Shown here: positions 10,290-21,301 of the stretch, piece by piece
Position numbering within the stretch: position 1 is the stretch's first letter
Layout of the letters: the number at the start of each line of letters is the position of its first letter
Source: Rhynochetos jubatus
Lineage: Eukaryota > Chordata > Aves > Eurypygiformes > Rhynochetidae
Reading direction: 5' to 3'
Assembly: GCA_027574665.1 (NCBI GenBank)
Contig: CM050653.1
Span: 41,118,118-41,182,117 of the forward strand
DNA: 64,000 bases
Translations under genes and position numbers: made by a program
Notes under the pieces: generated by a model
Databases searched by the model: none
What the model was told of the DNA's origin: nothing
The model's input: the letters and a program-made list of their open reading frames with translations, nothing else

Positions 10290-13265
10290 ACGGCATTCAT
10301 TTTTCATCTCTTTCTGTTTGCAGAACATGATCAGCTTACAATCTTAACACAGGAGGTCTCTCTGCAAACCAGTCTTAATTCTGTAAGACATTTGGTTTGA
10401 ATTTCATGCACACACACACTCCCCCCAACCACACAGTGTGTTCATTCTTTTCAGGTTCCTCGTATTTTGTGCTAACTCTTCCCAGAAGAGCATTTTACCC
10501 GTTAGTCACCCCACTGCACGGTGTTCTTAGAAGCGCTGGGGAAGGTAGATGGTAAAGTCAAGCAGAGCTTTCCTCTGGGCAGCAAGGACACAGCTCTGCA
10601 GTCGGACATTTCTGCTTGCTGGAAGTTTGGACTCCTGAAGGCTGTTAGCAGAGAGAGGAGCTGTAGGTGTCCAGACCAGAATGTTGAAAGCCCATACGTG
10701 CCCACTGCAGGGTAGTGCAAAAACAGGGACGTGGTAGTGAATAGTAAACAAAAATCACCTCTGATTACTGATTTTTGTCATGTGAAATCCAAGCTTTTGG
10801 CCATCTTAGATATGGCATGATCAACCAGTATTGCCCTGAACTTATTTTCTCATGATAGCTCATGTGGGAATAAAAGAAATGAAAATGAAATTTCATATTA
10901 ACTTCATTAGGAGCACAAATACAAAAAGTCAAACTGTCCCTGAATTGCACTGGCTGCTGAAACATGAAAAGCAATGGTGTTACAGTAGCACAAATAAGAA
11001 GAAAATCATATGGTTTTTTTGATTTAACTAAAATGTCCAAATCTCTTGATAAAATGTCTTCATAAATACAGCCCCCATAATAAATAGTAGTAAATTCATT
11101 CAAAAGGGCTCATAAGAGACATCAAACTTTTAAGGATACTGTTGATGTATATATATCCATGCTTCTGTAACTGTGAGCTAAGGCAGTATGACCTATGCAT
11201 GACAGCATTTCTCCATGAGAGAAGACATAGTGATGTGAGTTGAGCCTTTCCACTTTAAGAAAGGGAAGAAGTATTTACGCTCTAAAAACTATCCAGGTTG
11301 CTAGTGATAAATTATACTGGATTACATTTTCTTCTAACAAGCTGTTTCTAAAGTGCATCAAAAGCATGTAAATGTTCTCTAGAGCATACACGCTGCACAA
11401 CTACTCGAAGTAGCAGACATTGTACAAGGCTACTTTTGATCACGGACAAATTTTAGAACTGAAACTCCTGGTACCAAAACTGTTTTCAGGAGCAAATTCC
11501 TACACAATTTGGTACACAGATATCAGGTGATTTATTGTGTTTCCAAAGGTCTCAGACAACTGAAAGTCTCCATGAACAACATTCCAGGTTCATATATGTG
11601 CTGCCTTAGTTGGTACATGGAAGCCAGGTTGCATGTATACAGTGTAAACATGGGTTGGAGAATTGACAGATGTTCTAAACCAGCATGTCCCGCAACAGCT
11701 TGACATTCTGTGGGCTGATAAACCAACTGCAGGGGAAAACAACGTGTAGCAGGAAAAAAACACAGAGGAAGGTTACAGTTAACATCCTTCCCTTACTTTA
11801 TCATATCCTCTTCTGTTGTTTACTGCTGCTTATAGCTTCCCGTCCACCCTGCAATGATATGGGAAAATGCAACGTCTGGAAAATTGGTGGAAGTTACTTT
11901 CTTTGCACTTAATGAACCTGGTTCTTGTCTCACAGCTGATCGACCTTGCTGCACCTCCATTAAAATGCATAGAATTTTGTTTTGATTAACACTTGCGTAA
12001 CTAAGATGAGCATCATCTCCGCAGTCTCTCACACCTGAGATTTAATATTCTGCAATGACTGGGCAGAGACTTCCATGCAAGAAGAACTCCTTGCATTAAA
12101 AGCTGAATTGTAGGCTCTGTGAAGTTGATGACAAAATGCTCACTGCTTCTGAGCTTTTTTCTGGTTTTTTTTTGTTTGTTTGTTTTTTGTTTTTTTTCAA
12201 GGATATCTGAGCAGTTTAGAATGGACAAGACAAGAGCACAGTCTTACGCTACAGAAAGACACTGATGTGACAGATGAAGATGAATGATACACTCATAAAA
12301 ATAGAGAACTTTGAATATCCCTTCTTCTGTAGATTTAATTTAAGTCAGATCCTTCAATATTGTATGGATGTGGTTTATATTAAAGAGTTTGAGAACAATC
12401 CCTAAGCAGTGAATTGAACACTTTATAATTCAAAAACGTAATACAAAAGTGGGTTAAAAAATACAAGATATGAAAGACCTGGAAAAAAAAATTAATGGTC
12501 ACGATCTCATAGCTCCTAATGATAAATGGTGTCTCACATGTAGATTGAAAATTGCTTGCCTTTTGCTTATGATGAGTTTTTCCATTTTAGATTACTGAAA
12601 TAGAAAAAGAGAACTTGAAATATTTCTAATTGCAGGGAAATTCTGAAGTGGAAAATATATCTCATTTCTTTAGGTGCCTCATTGGTTTTCTGAGAGATAA
12701 ATAAAGTATCAGTTTGAAATCCAGCAGATATGGATGGATTCTAACTCCTTCCATATAGCAAGGGTTTGTATGCAGCTGGCCCGTTTATTAGCAGACATGG
12801 TTATTTGAAACATAAATGTATGAGTCCTTTTACAATCTCTTTGAGTACAGCAGAAGATGTAAGAAAGGTTTACATTTAATCTTTCGGCATCAAAGGTACT
12901 GTGGGACTAGGTGAAGGAGCCTCCCCCATCAGCACAGGTTGTGGGAATGACCCTATTCCAGCCCTTCTCTCAGCTCCCACTATAATGGCACTCCTCTAAA
13001 ATAGGAACAAAAGATGCAGGCAGAGTAGGGAATGCTAAAACTGTATTTTTTTTTCTCATGGCCCATTAACAAAACATACTTTACAGAGGACTCAATTTAC
13101 AGTGGGAGCGAGGCAGACCTAAGAGCACAAAAATAGAGAAAAATCAAAGAGGTGGTTTAAAATCTTTCTCTCTTTCCCCAGTCTCTGTGCTAACCACAGT
13201 GACTGAAATTAAAGCACATGGTTTATGCCACTGCCAGCAAAGATTTTGAAGTTAGAAATTCTGAA
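10290..13265. other. Unassigned intergenic/intronic stretch
   Basis: No recognisable gene. The 112-codon minus-strand frame at 10765-11103 has no motif. A T/G-rich low-complexity tract lies at 12155-12198, and its reverse translation produces the lysine-rich part of the 12013-12228 frame. Confidence 0.6.
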
Positions 13266-13269
13266 CTTT

Positions 13270-13356
13270 TTCATGAGCCTTCTTTGAGCAGCAGTTTAAT
13301 CAGCTGACTTCCAAGGGTCCCTTCCCAATTGATTTTCTCTATGTTTCTATAATGAT
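13270..13356 (+). mobile_element. CR1 LINE 3' tail fragment
   Basis: The stretch near 13295-13350 reads GACTTCCAAGGGTCCCTTCC, then TTTTCTCTATG and TTTCTATAATGATT. This matches the CR1 3' end (the 'GACCTCCAAAGGTCCCTTCCAACC' box plus the terminal TTCTATGATT repeats) in plus orientation. Only about 85 bp are recognisable, so this is an extreme 5' truncation. Confidence 0.8.
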
Positions 13357-13774
13357 TATTTAACAGTAGATCTACCAGTGAAAAGAATCAAGTGACATCA
13401 GGTTTTTGGTAGCTTTTAATCCATCTTCTATTTAGGAAGCTAACTTTATGCATTTCAGGAATTAAAGTTCAAATGAGAAGATGCAGATCAGAATGACTTT
13501 CAAATAACCACCTTCCAGAAAACTGACCTCCCCTTACATGTGTTCCTGTAACAGTGAAGAGATTTACAGTCTATTTTCCTTCCTATTGCAATTGTAAAAC
13601 TTCAAGCTTAACACCAAGGCAACCCTGAGTGGTGCCTTCCCATTTCATTCTTTCCCAAATGCCTTTCAGGCCACATAGCAGCTTAACTGCTTCTTTTAGC
13701 CATATAGTTTTGCAGTCTTGATTCCCCTCTTCAGAAACAGATCATATTTCTGGACGAGAAATTTCAAGGTCATG

Positions 13775-13974
13775 TCACATAGACTGATGGTACTTCATTG
13801 TACCTTTCACACCTGTGTTGGGCACCGTGAGATTTGCTTCTTGACTATACGCGGTTGGCTTCTGATACCCTCCTGAAAAGCTATCGTTTGCATTATTTCC
13901 ATCCAAATTCAGGAATTTAAGTGAGGGCTTGGAATTAGGAACATATTCACCACTTGTATTCAATGAATGGCCTT
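13775..13974 (-). other. Exon-like open frame, minus strand (weak candidate)
   Basis: Reading from 13974 down, the frame begins GHSLNTSGEYVPNSKP and ends KYHQSM before a TGA at 13775-13777, about 65 codons. A weak acceptor-like CTTCCAG precedes it. Composition is serine/asparagine-rich and not low-complexity. I recognise no family. It may belong with the frame at 14369-14550 on the same strand or be chance. Confidence 0.15.
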
Positions 13975-14368
13975 CTGGAAGTCTTTAATCACCTTCGCAG
14001 ACAGAGTCACACAGAACCTTCAATAGGTACAAAGTGTCAAACAGTAAAGAAGCTGCAAGTTTAGACTTGAATATCTATTTGAAAAAAATGCAATGGATCT
14101 AATAATTCCATGTGCCTACTCAGATGCTTTCAGCTAAGTTTATTTGCATGTTTTATGGGGTCAGAGCATTTGAAATTTAAAAAGATTAGTATTGACAATG
14201 ACAGGGGTAACATTTTTCTTTCACTTCTATTGCTGCACAAGTACTGGGTGTAACAAACAGTGTTTATTTACCAGAATTTGGATTTCTTATTCCTACGAAG
14301 CATACTTTGCCAATATAAGGTGCAATTCTTTGTACTGAAGCCTGCACACGTTAGCCTACTAATCTTGG

Positions 14369-14550
14369 TCACTTAAGCACACTACTGATTTTTTCTGCCA
14401 AGACATTGGCTTTATCAGTATACATTAAATCAACATGCTTTGGATTTGTTGCCTGTAGTCTTGGCTTGAAAGCAGAGGCTAAGCTTCTACCAGCTCCATC
14501 TCTTTTCACATCAAATCCATTAGAGTGAATAGAGTGGCATGAGGTAATCA
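14369..14550 (-). other. Exon-like open frame, minus strand (weak candidate)
   Basis: An acceptor-like tract (ATCTTATCTTCAG) ends at 14551. The following frame reads through NGFDVKRDGAGRSLAS and MYTDKANVLAEKISSVLK to a TGA at 14369-14371. It contains about 60 codons of mixed composition. No family is recognised. Frames of this length occur by chance, so it is only a candidate terminal exon. Confidence 0.17.
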
Positions 14551-14599
14551 CTGAAGATAAGATTTGGGCCAAAACTGATAAATGGTCCAATCACTCTCT

Positions 14600-16690
14600 T
14601 GAGCTGCATAGTATTTTTATATGACAGTTTTCTTTTTGGCTGAACGGAGATGACTGTAAGGAGAAGTGGCTTCCTGGAAAAATCTAAAGCAAAGTCCAAA
14701 GTCTAATTACTCCATATTTGTGGAAATGGCTCCAAGTAAATTTATTCTGAAAAGTGTTAATTTAATTACTACAGTTACAGCTTTTTCTAAGGAAAAGAGA
14801 AATACAAAGGTAGAGTAACCAGTGAGAAATTGCACTTTTATTTTGGGGAAAAACATCTGTTTCAAAATACCCAGATTAAGGTTTACCTGGAAATTACATC
14901 TGTGGGTTTTGAGACTCCTAGAAAGGAGTTAGATGCCTATGACATGCAGAGTAAGTTGTACTGTCATACTGAAATGAGTCACTCCCCACTTCTGAGAAAG
15001 GCTGAATGAAAGGGCTTTTGATGGGATCTGCAAGACTGCATTTTTCTCCAATAAAGGTCGCTACTGCGTATTGACTACTAACATTTCTGCAGAGACGTGT
15101 GGCAAGATGGCAATGTAATCCACATTAGAGACAGGGCTCCATATGGGGACTCTACACAGGGGGTCACTATACAGTCTGAAGAGCCACTGCTCCCCAACTC
15201 ACTTTAGGATCAGGCCACACCACAGTAAATATATCTGGGAATTTAAAGACCACCCTCAAAGTGGACTATTATGGTCACATTTCCCTAGCCTTGAAAAGGA
15301 AGTTTATCTCATATCATTTTCTTTATAAACTAGGAACTGTAAATAAGGGGCTGATTCTGCAAAATACAAGCCTCCCTGTGGCCCACCACTTCCATCAGCA
15401 TGGAGAAAGCACAGGGTCTTCTGGGCTTTAAGTCAAATATAAATTGCTCCAGCTGTATTGCCTTTACCACCAGCAACCCAGGATTAAACTCTCCAAATCT
15501 CCTTGTGGAACAACGACTCCCAGTTTCCCCTCTTTATCAAAGTTACCACAGACACGGAGTCGTATAGCCAGAGTCTGGCTCTGCTTTACAGCATGTCTCT
15601 TGGAATGCCACTCTGGCTGTATAAAGTGTTGATTACTGCACCTCTAGGGCCCTTGGCAATATAGGGATAAATGATTTGCATTTTATTTTTGCCAAATGTA
15701 GAGAACTCTTTACAGATTGTACAGTATCACTGCAGCTATTTTTTTTTTCCTTCATTGCTTCTGAGACAAACATATCAATAAATAGGAAGGGGAGACAGGA
15801 GAAAATTTAAGGTTTCACTTTGGGAAATGGGGCTCATCTCACCTAATTTCAGCTATCTTGAAGAAAGGTAATGCCAAACAGTCACACAGGGCTATTCATC
15901 CTCTCTTAAGAGAGGTGAGTTGAACTACTCTCAGGAGCTGCCTGACTCTGTTCCTCTGTCTCCAGACAGAACGGAGATAATTCAGGTAGATTAAGGAACA
16001 AGCCTTAAAATGGTTCAAGTTAAGATGTAATTAATATGACCCATGTATTGAAATCCCACTTCTTGCATGAGAGAAAAAAACGTAAATTCCAGTGAGTAAA
16101 TGACAGGTTCTATTTTGCTTTTAATGCAGGATAGAGTTTCAAGCAGCTTTTTATACACACTGTTTCTAATTGGGGATTTAAATGATGAATTCTTGCTTCC
16201 TTGCTTGCCTAACAGATTTTGCTCTTATTTACAAATGAAAAAGTCTTATGCTTGGTCCTAACATTTTGTAAACATAAAGGCATTATTATGGATATGAAGA
16301 GACACCAGAGAATCAGCCTTCAGGCTGGAAGGAAAATGAAGCTTTGCAGAGTTGAGAGAATATGGCCTGGCAACTGAAAGAAGGCAAAAGAGAGGAAGGC
16401 AATCTTAAAGATGCCTGCTGATAAATACTTTTGTGACCCTGTTAAGCGATCATATTCACTCTGGAGACAGATTTGTGCAAGCACAAATCTAGGAAAAATG
16501 CCAAACAAAATTATTCCAGTTTGGGGAACTGTTTCTCATGCAGAATACTAAAAATTTAAAGTACCCCTCCCCAGCTTTCTATTTTCTCTCTCTCTGGCGA
16601 TTTTACAGAAAGCTTTACAATAGTAGTGGCGTTTCTGTAGCCATAATGGCTGAGCAGTATGAGCTAGCGTGAGCCTGCCTGCTGCTGCTT
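14600..16690. other. Unassigned stretch with one possible old repeat
   Basis: No gene is seen. The segment 15345-15425 begins GGGGCTGATTCTGCAAAA and contains CCACTTCCATCAGCATGG. This is reminiscent of the palindromic repeats noted at 10165 but too diverged to be firm. A T run lies at about 15740-15749. Confidence 0.45.
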
Positions 16691-16694
16691 CTAC

Positions 16695-16858
16695 CTCAGA
16701 CCAGAAGAAAGGTTTGCATGCGTGAAGTGTTGTCCACGTGTTTCAGCTGGTTCAGTGCAAACTATGGCCTCTCCTTTTGAGCTTGTAGTTACTTCAAGTG
16801 AACATTCTGACACCTTTAATGTCAGAGGTTGTTGAACAAGACCAGGATCAATCCCTCC
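16695..16858 (-). other. Possible internal exon, minus strand (weak candidate)
   Basis: On the minus strand an acceptor-like CTTTTGTTGCAG ends at 16859 and a donor-like CTGAG/GTAGAA follows the last base at 16695. The enclosed 164 bp are open in one frame (from GGIDPGLVQQPL to HANLSSGLR). The frame meets a TAG only in the would-be intron. Both splice signals are common by chance and the peptide matches nothing I know. Confidence 0.15.
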
Positions 16859-16899
16859 CTGCAACAAAAGCCTGGCAAGAATCGAACGCATGTTTCAAT

Positions 16900-19325
16900 C
16901 TAACAAGCAAAAAGGCAGGAGCAGTGCTGGGGGAACACAACAGCAAGCTTGGAATGTGAAGAGGACTTTGGGAATAACACCCGACACCTGCAGCCTCACT
17001 TGCAGGCAGATATTCAGCTCTCTGCAAAAATGACTCATACTAATTTGAAAGTGTAGAGGAAAAGCTTTGGCAGCATACTGAGAGAGGCAGTTCTCCTTCC
17101 ATGGAACCAAAAGGCTGTTCTTTAGAAAACAGCATATTCAATGTCATTTGAATCTCACCAGAACCATTTTCTGAGGTGGAAGAGGACAGATCTACATCCC
17201 CTGTTAACAAGTGCTATTGAAGAGCGAAGCATCACTCACTGATAAACAGATAAATTCAGATTTGTTAAAAAATCTAATTATTCCAAATAATTTATGGAAG
17301 GAAAAAGTGACAACAGGATGTTGGGGAGAGGGTGGCAGAGGTGAAATTTAAAAAATACTCTGTTTTTCCCCCAAATTATTTTCTGTAATTTCTGAGAGCA
17401 ATGCTATTTCTTAATAGAAGTAACAGTTGAAAAACCCCAGTGCGAGAACAGCACATGTGGACAAGGTTTGGCAGTAGAGATGACTGCATCCAAAACTCAC
17501 ATCTTTTATGATTTGCAGGCAAGTCTGCATCCCAACATTCATCACAGACAGAGCTTATTGTGATTTTGGCTGTCAAGGCATTAGGACTCCGCTGTTCCTG
17601 AATAAGATGACATCACAGAAAACAGAAACTTCAGACTGCCTCCAGCTATTCTATCCAGCTCCCGTTGTTCCTTAGTCTGCAATGCTGTGGCCTCTAGCAA
17701 GGATATTCTTGAGAACATCACATTAAAAGTTGTCATTACTTCTCTGTAGGTAATTCTAGACTTTTTTCTTCCTTCTTTGCAATAAAAAAATAATAGAAAT
17801 TTCAAGAGTTTCCCATGAAAGTGAAAAATTCCCAAACATTTTGTTTCCAAATAGCTAAAATGACTTATTTTTCAAAAACATTGAAGAAACTGAGACCACG
17901 ATAGACTCTTTCTTAATGCCCAGCTCCTAGGATAGCAACAGAGTGTGAGAAACAGCAAATCCTCGGGAGACCAGGGGTGAGGCAGCAGACTGGGGGTACG
18001 GGAATCAGCGTTCCAGCTCATTGTCAAAGGTATCCAGAGTAGAGTTTTTACACAGTGCAGACTTTTTAGTTGGCTTATTTTAATCCTACTTTCCAGACGA
18101 GCCACTATTAAAAAACTGAAAACAATATCTCAATCTTCCTTTCTCCCAAATACAGAAGGAGGACTGTTTCAAGCAGAATGAAATGTTGGAGTTTGAGAAT
18201 TTGTGGTGGTTTTGTTTTGGGTTTTTTTTTTAAACTTTAAATTTAGGTTAATTTAAGAAAGAAATATTTTGACTTTTTTTTTCACTCAAAGTATCTGTAA
18301 ATTACTTGTATGGATATAAATAGCTATTTTTTCAGAAAAAAAAAAAAAGGAGTTTATACATGGATAATTTCAACAGTGTCTACACAAAAGCTCTGAGAGA
18401 GGTCCCCAGCATGAGCTCTCAGCTGTATAACAGTGAGCCAGACTCCAAGTGGACCAAAGGCTCCTTGGGTTTCTGGACTCCAAATGCCTATGAGAGTTCC
18501 TGGCAGCTATAAAAACCTATAGCAGTGCCATGGTGCTGAAGTGACTCTTGCTGGGGTCTACAACCTCCTGCCAGGCAAACAAGTATGAAATGATGAAAAC
18601 CTCCTTTCAGTTCTCTGTCAGTTTGCTATAAGTGATAGAGTCCCACAAACCATTCCAGATGTGATGAGTCACCATTTTCTGTCAAAAAAAAAAGAAGGGT
18701 TTGGCTGGAGAACATCCAACCTATTCTATTCTTGGGATGGCTAGAAATTCCATCATATTAGACTTCCTTTTGTTCTTTGACCTATGGCAAAACATGGCCA
18801 CAGCTAATGGAGCCCAGAGCAGTATGCTTCAGTCACTTGGGTCTCCAAGCACATTTCCCACGAGTATCTCATTTCAAGGAGTACCACTACTTTCAAGCTA
18901 AAAGCACCTTCGGCACTGCCACACAAATGTGTTATCCCTTTCACTGTGACCGCCAAAAATCTCTGCCTTCAGAAATAGAGTTAAAGAGCAGAGATAACAG
19001 AAAGACCAATTTATATTAAGAGAATTCATGCCAGAGCAGTTTACTTTTCAGAATGATTGATACTTTTAAACATCCTTAAATTTGTTCTACAATGGAATTT
19101 TGGCAGATGGAGAGGCATGTAATCACTGTCTTACAGTAAACTGGAAGAAAGTTAACGATCCCCTGATAATCAGGTATGTCCCAAAATGTGAGTTTGACTA
19201 GCCTAGCTACAGGAGACACTGTTTTTGACCCTTGTTAGTAAGGTACCTACCCTCATGTGACTTGTTAAGTGCTGTGCTTATCTGTCCATCCAGTTCCCAA
19301 TAACGTGCTCAGGCAAGCATGGCAG
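16900..19325. other. Unassigned intergenic/intronic stretch
   Basis: No recognisable gene or transposon. The minus-strand frame 17581-17850 contains a heptad-like stretch (SLLEATALQTKEQREL) but no clear splice signals. A 13-base A run lies at 18336-18348. Confidence 0.55.
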
Positions 19326-19330
19326 AAAGA

Positions 19331-19382
19331 CTTAAAGACATTAAGTAGTCAGCAGTCTTACAGACATTAAGTTCCTAGCAGT
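19331..19382 (+). repeat. Diverged 26-bp tandem duplication
   Basis: The units at 19331-19356 and 19357-19382 both read CTTA-AGACATTAAGT followed by AGCAGT. Twenty-one of 26 positions agree by eye. It lies in otherwise unique sequence. Confidence 0.75.
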
Positions 19383-19389
19383 TCCATGG

Positions 19390-20880
19390 AGGCTGGGTAG
19401 AGTCAGGCTATCAGTGCCTCCCGTGATGGAAAACAGTGCAGTGTTTATTAGATACCAGAAAGTCTGCAGTGCCAAAAGCACATCGAAACACCACTGTTGG
19501 TAAGGCTTCTGCAAGACCTTACATCTTAGGCTGTGAAGACAATCACCAAAGAAATATGTAGGAAAGTAAGATTCCTTCCCTTTGATGCTTATGGAAAAAC
19601 GATTTTTCTAATGAAGAAAGCAAGACAATGTTGTTAGGGGATTGTGCAACTTTTAGCAGACCATTCTTGGTCATTTATTGCTTCTTCTTTAGTACAAGGA
19701 TTAATGCAATTTGGAGTTTGCCAGTTTTGGATAGTTACAGACTTGCAGTCAATCTGGTTGTGATAGTCTGTGTGAGACAAAGTGAAAACAGCTCACAGAG
19801 GCAAAAACTTGGCTATCTTTTAACAACTCTGTCAGCTAGTCTAACAGGATATCTAACACTTCCATACAGAGAATGCTCCATCAGTCATTACACTGGCATA
19901 TCTTGCACTGATTTTGAAGGAAGCTTTGTGAAAACAATAGGTGGCAGAATAACTGTAGGATTTTGCATGAAGAGCAATATTGTCACCTGTGTTGACTCTG
20001 GTTTTGGTAAACCAAAAAAATTATATGAAAAATTAACATTTTGCCGTTTACTGAAAGACCGTTGGCACAAAGTCCCCTCCGTATTTTAGATGGAGTGATG
20101 GACATACGTGGCATAAAAGAGAAATAGAGAAACCTGGAACCTCCTGCAGCAAGTGAGAAGAGGCCCAGAGCAGATATTGAAATGACCATTATGGTTTAAA
20201 TCATTTTATCTAATTTGGAGAGCAGAATGTTTGAATTGCTAAATGTTAAGAAGGAAAGCAAACCATTCCAAGATCCTTAAGCGAATTATTGACACACAGC
20301 GTAAAATCTGCAAGGACTCAGCAGCAGTGTAAATTTGCATTTCCATAGTCATCCCTGCTGAGATGATCTCAGATGAAACAGTGGGATCCGCATACGTAAT
20401 TTAGTGCAGGAACTATTCAAGCCTGCTCTAGTGAAATGTATAGCATATTCAATTATTTTTTTGCATCCTTATTTGCCAAACGCTGATGTTCCTTAAAAAA
20501 AATTCTAACCAATTTAGCTTCAATCGTGTCAGGAAATTAGTATGAAATTATAACTGGCTTTTTTTAAGCAGAGTTGTCTTGACTGTTCTGCTGTGTTTAG
20601 CAGGATGATGCAGTGCAGCAGATGTTGCTGGGACCAAAGCAAAGGAAAAAAGTAACAAAATGGGTCCGCTGACCTTACGTTCTTGTTTAAATCCAACTTT
20701 GTTTAGCAGAACATTTAAATGCCTGCCTTGCTGACTCAAGGGCCAATGGGTATCCACTGCATATCTAGTACTTGCTTACATAGCTCTCTTTTATAATGTC
20801 CAAGTGCCCTAAATTATTCACTTCACACACGTTTGATAGTGAAATACTGATTCTATCACTGGGGAATGGAAGTATGTAAG
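19390..20880. other. Unassigned stretch with a 153-codon frame
   Basis: The plus frame 19628-20089 is one of the longest here. It has no signal peptide, repeat or family motif, and it begins inside AT-rich sequence. I treat it as a chance frame because one or so of this length is expected from six frames of 64 kb. Confidence 0.5.
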
Positions 20881-20881
20881 T

Positions 20882-21301
20882 TTACCCTTTCTGTGGTTTC
20901 CACCTATGGGTGAGCCTATTGCCTTGCCCAAGGGGTCCAGAACAGTTGACACTGCTTTTGCCTAGCCACACACAGCACTGGCCAGTCAACTCCACACTGC
21001 ACATCACTGAATGCAAACCCTGGCTCCACAGCTGACCCACGCACCTCCATTTTGCTTCTCTCAAAGGCATTTCTAACATATGCCCAATACTTGTGCGCCC
21101 TGTGCACGACATGGCAGTTTCCTTCCTTGGACCTTTGCATAGATCACATTTAGTTTCAATGCTATTTTTAAACTCCTCTAGATGAAACCACTCCACATCC
21201 CTGTAGGTGACCAATATCACAGTCAGGCACTCTCCTATATCATGTGGCGTAGATTGAGGAACACTGGAATATAGATCCCACCTCTCTTCCAGGTCCTTCA
21301 T
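20882..21301 (-). other. 139-codon frame of unknown nature
   Basis: The frame is open from MKDLEERWDLYSS to HRWKPQKG on the minus strand, and a 74-codon frame overlaps it at 20916-21140. It is rich in C and W and contains CDLCKG and ETAMSC, but no zinc-binding or retroviral pattern is complete. The block to about 21950 also looks unlike the flanking AT-rich DNA. It could be a fragment of an unrecognised retroelement, an old exon or chance. Confidence 0.2.

Noticed and set aside
15845-15920. Possible MIR-like stretch around CAGTCACACAGGG
   Set aside because: Only one box of about 13 bases matches. The neighbouring boxes are absent.
19628-20089. 153-codon plus-strand frame
   Set aside because: It has no motif and no splice or promoter context. 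About one frame of this length is expected by chance in six frames of 64 kb AT-rich sequence.
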